Below, one piece after another: positions 8,337-14,052 of a stretch of DNA of 23,695 nucleotides. Position 1 is the first letter of the stretch, and the number at the start of each line of letters is the position of its first letter. This DNA is from Carnobacterium_A sp036639135 (GTDB lineage Bacteria > Bacillota > Bacilli > Lactobacillales > Carnobacteriaceae): assembly GCA_036639135.1 (NCBI GenBank), contig JAVWJE010000020.1:1-23695 (forward strand). The letters are read 5' to 3'. A model generated the notes under the pieces. It saw only the letters and a program-made list of their open reading frames with translations, did no database searches and was not told the DNA's origin. Position numbers and translations under genes: made by a program.

Positions 8337-8392
8337 AAAAACACGAATAATAATTAGGAAAAAATCAGTTAGTATTCAAATAAGCGAATAAT
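8337..8392. promoter_or_regulatory. Pair of PurBox-like sites upstream of purA
   Basis: Two direct copies of CGAATAAT occur at 8344-8351 and 8385-8392 (+ strand), 41 bases apart. The first, with its left flank (AAAAACACGAATAAT, 8337-8351), resembles the PurR PurBox, whose core is CCGAAC or CACGAAC followed by A/T. It abuts the purA -35. B. subtilis PurR operators are usually an inverted pair about 16 bases apart, so this arrangement differs and the call is tentative. Confidence 0.35.
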
Positions 8393-8399
8393 TATTTTA

Positions 8400-8447
8400 T
8401 AAAACAAAAAAAATAAAGTTAAAAACGAACGTTTTCGTTTCTAACTT
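8400..8447 (-). terminator. dnaB rho-independent terminator
   Basis: The hairpin has arms at 8434-8447 and 8416-8429 (14 pairs, one G-U) and a 4-base loop. In the minus-strand transcript an almost pure U run follows (8401-8415). It begins 6 bases after the dnaB stop. Confidence 0.9.
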
Positions 8448-8452
8448 CATTT

Positions 8453-9838
8453 TTATCTTTGAGGTATATCTTCAGGATAATAAGATAATGATGAAAACTT
8501 ATTGTATTCCTTAATAAACAAAAGTTTAACCGTACCTCGTGCGCCACTTCTATTTTTTTCAATGATGACTTCTATGATATTTTCTTGCCCAGCCATATCT
8601 GTTTCTTCACCTTCATCGCCTTCTTCACGATCATAATAATCATCTCGATAAAGAAAAGCAACAATATCAGCATCTTGCTCGATAGAACCAGACTCACGAA
8701 TATCACTTAGTACTGGACGTTTATCTTGTCTTTGTTCTACGCCACGTGATAATTGAGACAAGGCCATAACAGGTACATCCAGTTCTTTAGCTAATTTCTT
8801 TAATTGACGCGAGATTTCAGAGACTTCTTGTTGGCGACTCTCTTTTCCAGTTCCTTCAATTAACTGCAAATAATCTATTAAAATCAAACCTAATTCGCCT
8901 TTTTCTTGCTTCAAACGGCGACACTTAGCTCTAATTTCAGCTACTCTAATTCCAGGTGTATCATCTATATAAATACTCGCTTTAGATAAGCTACCCATAG
9001 CCACAATTAAGTTCTGCCATTCTTCTTCAGAGAGATTGCCGGTACGTAAATTACTAGCATCAATACTTCCTTCAGCACAAAGCATTCGATTTACTAATGA
9101 TTCTGCTCCCATTTCTAAACTAAAAATAGCTACTGTCTTATCTGTTTTTGTTCCAACATTTTGAGCAATATTTAGAGCAAAAGCTGTTTTACCAACAGCA
9201 GGTCTAGCAGCTAGGATAATAAGTTCTTCTTTTTGAAGACCAGCTGTCATCTTATCAAGAGCTTTATATCCTGTCGGTAATCCCGTAATTTCTTCATCAT
9301 TTTGATATAATTCATCAATTCGCGCTATTGAGGTGTTTAACACTTCTGAAATAGATAAAAAACCGCTTCTGCTGCGTTTTTCAGAAACTTCTAATATACT
9401 GCGCTCTGCGTCGTCTAAAATCGATGCAAGCTCGTCTCCTTCATCATATCCCTTTGATACGATTTCTGTAGCTGTTCGAATTAAATTTCTTAAAATAGAT
9501 TTTTGCTCAACAATTTTAGCATAATGTTCCATATTGGCAGCAGTTGGAACAATCATAGCTAGTTCTGCTAAATAGGCCATTCCACCGACATCTTCTAATT
9601 GATTTTTAGATTCCAATGCATTCGTTATGGTCACAATATCAATCGCTTCATTATTATTGTTTAAATCTAACATTGTTTGAAAAATAAGTTGGTGTCCACG
9701 TCGGTAAAAATCTTTCGATTCAATAAATTCTAATGCCCCTACAACCGTATCAGGATCTAAGAAAACAGAGCCTATTACAGCTTGTTCGGCTTCGATACTC
9801 TGAGGTGGTAAGCGGTCCTGAAAAGCTTCATTTGCCAA
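8453..9838 (-). CDS. dnaB: Replicative DNA helicase DnaB (DnaC in Bacillus nomenclature)
   Basis: This is the ring-shaped hexameric helicase of the replication fork, 461 aa from the start chosen here. Seen: the N-terminal DnaB domain (QDRLPPQSIEAEQAVIGSV), then a RecA-fold core with Walker A ARPAVGKTA (about 211-219), the Walker B strand LGLILIDYLQLI, and the DnaB motifs LSQLSRGVEQR and LSDIRESGSIEQDAD. Start choice: a frame opens at TTG 9856, but the family begins with a short tail before QDR.PP. TTG 9838 has GAGG 4 bases upstream (within a longer AAGGAAGAGG), so I start there. No ATG is available in a suitable place. The gene stands alone between two terminators, with its own promoter and a nearby LexA-type box. 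Confidence 0.95.
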   Translation of the reverse strand: MANEAFQDRLPPQSIEAEQAVIGSVFLDPDTVVGALEFIESKDFYRRGHQLIFQTMLDLNNNNEAIDIVTITNALESKNQLEDVGGMAYLAELAMIVPTAANMEHYAKIVEQKSILRNLIRTATEIVSKGYDEGDELASILDDAERSILEVSEKRSRSGFLSISEVLNTSIARIDELYQNDEEITGLPTGYKALDKMTAGLQKEELIILAARPAVGKTAFALNIAQNVGTKTDKTVAIFSLEMGAESLVNRMLCAEGSIDASNLRTGNLSEEEWQNLIVAMGSLSKASIYIDDTPGIRVAEIRAKCRRLKQEKGELGLILIDYLQLIEGTGKESRQQEVSEISRQLKKLAKELDVPVMALSQLSRGVEQRQDKRPVLSDIRESGSIEQDADIVAFLYRDDYYDREEGDEGEETDMAGQENIIEVIIEKNRSGARGTVKLLFIKEYNKFSSLSYYPEDIPQR

Positions 9839-9901
9839 TTTTCCTCTTCCTTTCAAAAGTACTGCTTCATTACATTACTTTTTTTACGGATTATTGTCCT
9901 C

Positions 9902-9930
9902 ATTTTACCCTAATATGCAGATAAATACAA
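9902..9930 (-). promoter_or_regulatory. dnaB promoter
   Basis: On the minus strand TTGTAT (9925-9930) and TAAAAT (9902-9907) are spaced 17 bases apart, giving a leader of about 55-60 bases before the TTG start of dnaB. Confidence 0.6.
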
Positions 9931-9940
9931 TCACAAAATA

Positions 9941-9954
9941 CGAACATATGTTCC
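9941..9954. promoter_or_regulatory. LexA (DinR)-type SOS box upstream of dnaB
   Basis: CGAACATATGTTCC matches the Firmicute SOS consensus CGAAC-N4-GTTCG at every consensus base except the last. It is 10 bases upstream of the proposed dnaB -35, between the rplI terminator and the dnaB promoter. No other gene start is near. Confidence 0.5.
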
Positions 9955-9973
9955 TCACGTAGTTGTTACATTA

Positions 9974-10012
9974 AAAAATGTTTAATCAGTTTTTCTCTGA
10001 TTAAACATTTTT
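9974..10012 (-). terminator. rplI rho-independent terminator
   Basis: Perfect 16-base arms at 9974-9989 and 9997-10012 with a 7-base loop, rich in A/U at the base of the stem. It lies 12 bases after the rplI stop and separates gdpP-rplI from dnaB. Confidence 0.9.
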
Positions 10013-10024
10013 AGTATGATTTCT

Positions 10025-10477
10025 TTATTCAGGTAATACGTTTATTGTCATTGTTGCAGTGACTTCAGGATGAATTTTAACGTCTATCTTCATTGAAGTA
10101 ACTGTACGAATCGGAACATTTAATTCAATTTTACGTTTATCTAATTTGATACCCAATTGTTTCTGAGCTGCTGCTGAAATTTGTTTAGTTGTAATTGAAC
10201 CAAATAAGCGACCATCTTCAGCTGCTTTAGATTTGATAACAATAGCATTGGATTCTTTTTCTAATAACTCTTTAACTTCTTGAGCTTCTTGTTTGATTTC
10301 TGCTTGTTGTTTTTCTTCAGCATATATTTTACCTTTTAATTCACTCAAGCTGCCTGTGGTCGCTTCTTTAGCTAAACCATTTTTTATTAAGAAGTTATGT
10401 GCATATCCATCAGCCACATTTTTAACTTCTCCTTTTTTCCCTTTACCTTTTACATCTGTTAATAAAATAACTTTCAT
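10025..10477 (-). CDS. rplI: Ribosomal protein bL9
   Basis: This 150-aa protein has the usual bL9 length. Seen: the N-terminal rRNA-binding domain with the signature VKGKGKKGEVKNVADGYAHN, the long connecting helix (about 45-75) rich in Glu, Lys and Gln, and the C-terminal domain with GRLFGSIT. It binds 23S rRNA near the L1 stalk base. The start codon lies 2 bases after the gdpP stop, with AGGAGG inside the gdpP end, so it is translationally coupled to gdpP. Confidence 0.97.
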   Translation of the reverse strand: MKVILLTDVKGKGKKGEVKNVADGYAHNFLIKNGLAKEATTGSLSELKGKIYAEEKQQAEIKQEAQEVKELLEKESNAIVIKSKAAEDGRLFGSITTKQISAAAQKQLGIKLDKRKIELNVPIRTVTSMKIDVKIHPEVTATMTINVLPE

Positions 10478-10479
10478 CT

Positions 10480-12477
10480 TTATTCCTCCTCATCTTGGTT
10501 AACTACTACCATACGTAATTTTTCTTTTGCTTGTGCAACAGTACAGTTTTCTAATTGAGTGGCTGCATTTGATAAGTGACCGCCACCACCCAGTTCTTCC
10601 ATAATGATTTGAACGTTGATTTCGCCTAAACTTCGTGCGCTAATTCCCACTTTTCCATCAGAACGTTTTGTGATAACAAAAGCCGCATCGACGTCCGTCA
10701 TGCCCAACATAGTATCTGCTGTCTGTGCCGCTACCACTGTATCATAAACCTTGTCTTCTTCGCCAACAGCAACCGCCATTTTGTTACTAATAAATTCGAT
10801 TGTTTTAACTAAATGGCTACGAAGCAAGTAGGTATCTTTATCTTCTTTTAAGAATCGTTGAATTAAAACAGCATCAGCTCCACAAGATCTCAGATAACTC
10901 GCTGCATCAAATGTACGCGATCCAGTACGCAAAGAAAAACTTTTAGTATCTACTATGATTCCACCCAACATAGCTGTTGCTTCGATTTTATTAATCGATT
11001 CAGCTTCATTTGGTTGGTATTCAAATAATTCTGTAACCAGTTCAGCAGTTGAAGAAGCGTAGGGTTCAATATAAACTAACACTGGTTTTTCTGGAAATTC
11101 TTCACTTCTTCGATGATGATCAATAACCACAATATTATTGATTTGACTAACTAATTTAGGCGCTATCGATAACGAAGGTCTATGGTGATCTACCATAACT
11201 AGTAATGTATTAGAAGTAAACATCTCTTCAGCTATTTCGGGAGTGATAATATACCGACTGATTGAGTTGTCCTTTTCTACCTCTTCAATTAATTGAGTGA
11301 TATCTTTACTAATATTATTTGGATCTATAATGATCCATGCTTCTTTATTATTCATTTCAGCAATTCTTCGAACACCCAATGCAGATCCTATAGCATCCAT
11401 ATCTGGATAACTATGTCCTATAATAAAAATTTGATCTGCTTGTTTCATTAATTCTTGCAACGCTTGACTGATTATCCTGGAGCGAACGCGGGTTCTTTTC
11501 TCCATTGGATTTGTCTTACCTCCATAATAGCGAGGTTCTCCGTTAGATGATTTAACAACAACTTGATCTCCACCTCTTCCCAGCGCTAAATCAAGATTAA
11601 TTTGAGCTTGTTTAGCTAGCAAGCTTAAATCACTATTATCATAAGCTAAACCAATGCTTAGAGTTAATGGGAAATTTTGTTTAGATGTTCTTTCACGGAT
11701 TCGATCAATAATAGCAAACTTATCCTCTTCTATTTTTTCTAAGGATAGTTGATGCATCATTACAATAAATCGATCTTCTGATACTCTTTTCAAATAAATA
11801 TGGTGTTCTTTTGCCCAGTTGGATAATTCAGTTGTAACAAAATTATTTAAATTAGAGACACTACGATCATTCATTCCTTGAACAATTTCATCATGATTAT
11901 CTACAAAAATATTTCCAATCACAATTTTTTCATCTTCATATTTAACTTTGATTTGTGCATACTCAGTAATATCCATTAGATAGACTACACGAATATCTTC
12001 CTGTACGATAATTTGATAAACGTTATCTCCCCAATGAACTGTTTTCAAGCCTAAAGATTGACTACTTTGAATCACGTCTGCTAACTCTTTATCAACCTCT
12101 TTAATCTTTTTACCTAAAACTTCTTGATGGCCAAAATGATTTTGAAGATAAGGATTTGTCCATTGTACTTCATACTCTTCATTAAATAATAAAATACCAA
12201 TCGGCATTTTGATAAGCGCTTCTTGTTCTCCTCTTTTAATCCGGTATGATAAAGCAGTAATGTATTTATGAGTCTCTATACTGATTTTTTCAGCCAAGTG
12301 ATACAAAGAGAGAACTGTAATGATAAAAGAAACTAACAAAACTATTCCGACAATAAAATGCACAACAAAACCTAATATGATTGTGACCAGTTGCAATAAA
12401 CCAATAACAACAGCAAACCATTTAAATTTATTATCATTCAAAAAATTCGGGAGTTTTTCCATAGATAGTTTTTTCAT
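10480..12477 (-). CDS. gdpP: Cyclic-di-AMP phosphodiesterase GdpP (YybT family)
   Basis: This 665-aa membrane-bound enzyme hydrolyses c-di-AMP to pApA. Seen: two N-terminal transmembrane helices (about 19-40 and 43-60), a PAS-like sensor domain (about 85-170), a degenerate GGDEF domain (about 180-310, with SEDRF where GGDEF would be), then DHH motifs GHSYPDMDAIG (354-364), VDHH (429-432), DHH (453-455) and Asp510 in GGIIVD, and the DHHA1 motif GGGGH (630-634). All metal ligands expected of the family appear present, so I predict it is active. It controls c-di-AMP levels and hence potassium balance, wall stress and beta-lactam tolerance. GGAG lies 6 bases before the ATG. It is co-transcribed with rplI. 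Confidence 0.95.
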   Translation of the reverse strand: MKKLSMEKLPNFLNDNKFKWFAVVIGLLQLVTIILGFVVHFIVGIVLLVSFIITVLSLYHLAEKISIETHKYITALSYRIKRGEQEALIKMPIGILLFNEEYEVQWTNPYLQNHFGHQEVLGKKIKEVDKELADVIQSSQSLGLKTVHWGDNVYQIIVQEDIRVVYLMDITEYAQIKVKYEDEKIVIGNIFVDNHDEIVQGMNDRSVSNLNNFVTTELSNWAKEHHIYLKRVSEDRFIVMMHQLSLEKIEEDKFAIIDRIRERTSKQNFPLTLSIGLAYDNSDLSLLAKQAQINLDLALGRGGDQVVVKSSNGEPRYYGGKTNPMEKRTRVRSRIISQALQELMKQADQIFIIGHSYPDMDAIGSALGVRRIAEMNNKEAWIIIDPNNISKDITQLIEEVEKDNSISRYIITPEIAEEMFTSNTLLVMVDHHRPSLSIAPKLVSQINNIVVIDHHRRSEEFPEKPVLVYIEPYASSTAELVTELFEYQPNEAESINKIEATAMLGGIIVDTKSFSLRTGSRTFDAASYLRSCGADAVLIQRFLKEDKDTYLLRSHLVKTIEFISNKMAVAVGEEDKVYDTVVAAQTADTMLGMTDVDAAFVITKRSDGKVGISARSLGEINVQIIMEELGGGGHLSNAATQLENCTVAQAKEKLRMVVVNQDEEE

Positions 12478-12522
12478 AAATAACTCCTTTTTTATCTATT
12501 CCTTTATTAAGCAACAACTTAT

Positions 12523-12528
12523 ATTTTA
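12523..12528 (-). promoter_or_regulatory. Candidate extended -10 promoter of gdpP-rplI
   Basis: TGTTAAAAT on the minus strand (extended -10 with hexamer TAAAAT at 12523-12528) would start RNA about 40 bases before gdpP. No good -35 is seen. It lies between gdpP and the large palindrome at 12557-12602. Confidence 0.4.
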
Positions 12529-12556
12529 ACATGTTTTCTATTTGGATACTAGATAC

Positions 12557-12602
12557 TAGATTTTTTAAAATTGTTTCATGTGAAACAATTTTAAAAAATC
12601 TA
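12557..12602. other. parS: parS-like ParB/Spo0J site inside a 46-base perfect palindrome
   Basis: The core TGTTTCATGTGAAACA (12572-12587) matches the parS consensus TGTTTCACGTGAAACA at 15 of 16 positions. The symmetry extends to 22-base arms (12557-12578 and 12581-12602) around a TG centre with no mismatch. It sits between the rpsR terminator and the gdpP promoter, in non-transcribed DNA. Origin-proximal intergenic placement is typical for parS. A terminator role is unlikely because a better hairpin with a U-tract serves rpsR. Confidence 0.75.
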
Positions 12603-12623
12603 ATGCTTAAATGAAGAGTATAT

Positions 12624-12666
12624 AAAAACAAAAAAAGAACCATGATAAACTATCACGATTCTTTTT
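12624..12666 (-). terminator. rpsR (rpsF-ssb-rpsR operon) terminator
   Basis: The 16-base arms at 12632-12647 and 12651-12666 pair fully in the minus-strand RNA if two G-U pairs are allowed. They are followed by a long U-rich tract (RNA reading TTCTTTTTTTGTTTTT). The hairpin starts 8 bases after the rpsR stop. Confidence 0.9.
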
Positions 12667-12673
12667 GACTATA

Positions 12674-12910
12674 TTATTCAGCAGTGACGAATGGTAATAA
12701 TCCCATAATACGTGCACGTTTGATTGCGATTGTTATTTTACGTTGGTTTTTAGCTGAAGTGCCACTAACGCGACGAGGTAAAATTTTACCTCTTTCAGAA
12801 ATAAATCGTTTTAAAAGATCAAGATCTTTAAAATCGATATGTTCAATGTGGTTAGCTGCAATATAATCAACTTTACGGCGCTTACGTCCGCCTCTACGTT
12901 GGATAGCCAT
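12674..12910 (-). CDS. rpsR: Ribosomal protein bS18
   Basis: This 78-aa basic protein has the bS18 core: LLKRFISERGKILPRRVSGT followed by QRKITIAIKRARIMGLLPF. It forms a heterodimer with bS6 on the 30S platform. It is the third gene of the conserved rpsF-ssb-rpsR operon, 34 bases after the ssb stop, with GGGAGG 10 bases before the ATG. An 8-base inverted repeat (12933-12950) spans the ssb stop and the gap. Confidence 0.97.
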   Translation of the reverse strand: MAIQRRGGRKRRKVDYIAANHIEHIDFKDLDLLKRFISERGKILPRRVSGTSAKNQRKITIAIKRARIMGLLPFVTAE

Positions 12911-12944
12911 TTTTTCTATTCCTCCCTTATGTTTCTAATTCAAA

Positions 12945-13472
12945 TTAGAACGGTAAATCATCATCTGAAATATCAATTGGTTGGCTACTCTTCTCAAAAG
13001 GATCAGAGTTTCCAAAATCAGGATATTGTGAATTTTGATTCTTAGGAGCTGATTTTTGCGAATAATTATTTTGTGTTTGGTTAGTTGAACTTTGTTGATA
13101 TGTTTTCGCTGTGTTATCTGTATCATCTGAACTACGACGTTGATCATTAGCAGATTTTGATTCCAACATTGAAAAATTCTCAACTACTACTTCAGTAACA
13201 TAAACACGCTGTCCTTGTTGGTTATCATAAGAACGCGTTTGAATACGTCCTTCTACACCAATCAATGATCCCTTGCGAGTAAAGTTAGCCAATGTTTCAG
13301 CCGTCTTTCTCCAAGCTACACAGTTAATGAAATCTGCTTCTCTTTCACCTTTTTGGTTTGTAAACTGTCTGTTTACTGCTACAGTAAACGATGCAACAGC
13401 TGCACCATTTGAAGTGTACCTCAAATCCGCATCTTTAGTTAATCTTCCAACTAAAACAACATTATTAATCAC
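12945..13472 (-). CDS. ssb: Single-stranded DNA-binding protein SSB
   Basis: This 175-aa protein has an N-terminal OB fold (NNVVLVGRLTKDADLRYTS, then FINCVAWRKTAETLANF), a Gln/Asn/Ser-rich flexible linker (about 110-165) and the acidic C-terminal tip DDDLPF that recruits partner proteins. It coats single-stranded DNA at forks and in repair. Start choice: the frame extends upstream to 13511, but those extra 13 codons read through the parS-like site. GTG 13472 is preceded by AAAGGAG with 8 bases spacing and yields the canonical MINNVVLVGRL, so I start there. It lies between rpsF and rpsR in the usual order. Confidence 0.96.
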   Translation of the reverse strand: MINNVVLVGRLTKDADLRYTSNGAAVASFTVAVNRQFTNQKGEREADFINCVAWRKTAETLANFTRKGSLIGVEGRIQTRSYDNQQGQRVYVTEVVVENFSMLESKSANDQRRSSDDTDNTAKTYQQSSTNQTQNNYSQKSAPKNQNSQYPDFGNSDPFEKSSQPIDISDDDLPF

Positions 13473-13494
13473 AATAATAGCTCCTTTCAAAAAT

Positions 13495-13510
13495 TGTTTC
13501 ACATGAAACA
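13495..13510. other. parS: Second parS-like ParB/Spo0J site, between rpsF and ssb
   Basis: TGTTTCACATGAAACA matches the parS consensus at 15 of 16 positions. The symmetric part extends to 13493-13512. It fills the rpsF-ssb gap within the operon. It is the same 16-mer as the site at 12572-12587 read on the opposite strand, about 920 bases away. Confidence 0.7.
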
Positions 13511-13519
13511 ATCATAAAT

Positions 13520-13819
13520 TTAAGCTTCTACTTTAATAGTCATATGACGTAAAATATCATCATTGATTTTAGATAGACGATCGAATTCATTGATTGCTGC
13601 TGCGTCTGTTGCTGTTAATTTTACGATATGATAAATTCCTTCGTGGAATTTTTTAATTTCGTAAGCTAAACGGCGTTTAGACCAGTCTTTAGATTCAGTG
13701 ATTTCAGCACCATTATCTTTTAAAATAGTATCGAAACGTTCAATCAAAGTAGCTTTGTCAGCTTCTTCAATGTTTGGACGAATAATGTATAAAATTTCGT
13801 AGTTTGTTACTTGGCTCAT
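13520..13819 (-). CDS. rpsF: Ribosomal protein bS6
   Basis: This 99-aa protein shows YEILYIIRPNIEEA, RLAYEIKKFHEGIYHIVKLTA and ILRHMTIKVEA, the classic bS6 ferredoxin-like core. It pairs with bS18 in the 30S subunit. Start choice: an upstream in-frame GTG (13831) lies inside the ribosome site AAGGAGGTGA, so the ATG at 13819, 8 bases beyond that site, is used. First gene of rpsF-ssb-rpsR. Confidence 0.97.
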   Translation of the reverse strand: MSQVTNYEILYIIRPNIEEADKATLIERFDTILKDNGAEITESKDWSKRRLAYEIKKFHEGIYHIVKLTATDAAAINEFDRLSKINDDILRHMTIKVEA

Positions 13820-13847
13820 CTTGACTGTCACCTCCTTATGGACTTTG

Positions 13848-13890
13848 GCTCATTCATTTGAATGAGCAAGGAGAGCATCTATATATAGAT
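13848..13890 (-). promoter_or_regulatory. rpsF leader hairpins
   Basis: Two hairpins lie in the predicted 5' leader: a 14-base self-complementary ATCTATATATAGAT (13877-13890) flanked by GAG/CTC, and an 8-pair hairpin, arms GCTCATTC and GAATGAGC (13848-13855, 13860-13867), just upstream of the ribosome site. An S6:S18-binding leader motif is known in many bacteria at this place. I cannot confirm the conserved CCG-containing loop, so assignment to that motif is open. Confidence 0.4.
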
Positions 13891-13905
13891 TACTCACGTT
13901 TGATA

Positions 13906-13934
13906 AATATATCATATTATCCAATAAACATCAA
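13906..13934 (-). promoter_or_regulatory. rpsF-ssb-rpsR operon promoter
   Basis: On the minus strand TTGATG (13929-13934) and TATATT (13906-13911) are separated by 17 bases. RNA would start about 80 bases before rpsF, leaving room for the leader hairpins. Confidence 0.55.
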
Positions 13935-13997
13935 TACTTTTTTTGTTAGAATTTATTATCTCTTTTCGTGTTAATTAAAAAAATTCTTTTCTTGAAA

Positions 13998-14043
13998 AAA
14001 TAGATTTTAAACAAGAGTTCATCTGCTCGTTTAAAATCTATTT
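13998..14043 (-). terminator. gyrA (yaaA-recF-gyrB-gyrA operon) terminator
   Basis: Arms of 18 bases at 13998-14015 and 14026-14043, fully paired in the minus-strand RNA with one G-U, and a 10-base loop. A U run follows on the distal side. It begins 9 bases after the gyrA stop. Confidence 0.9.
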
Positions 14044-14052
14044 CTTTATTCA

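Noticed and set aside
12557..12602. The large palindrome as the rpsR terminator
   Set aside because: A stronger hairpin with a true U-tract ends the operon first at 12624-12666, and the core matches the ParB site.
12434..12643. 69-codon minus-strand frame over the gdpP upstream region
   Set aside because: It reads through the palindrome and U-tract of the rpsR terminator and overlaps the gdpP start.
12933..12950. TTCTAATT/AATTAGAA inverted repeat across the ssb stop as a terminator
   Set aside because: Only a 2-base centre, no U-tract, and rpsR follows immediately in the same operon.
13473..13511. N-terminal extension of SSB by 13 codons
   Set aside because: These codons are the parS-like palindrome and the ribosome site; the GTG at 13472 gives the canonical SSB N-terminus.
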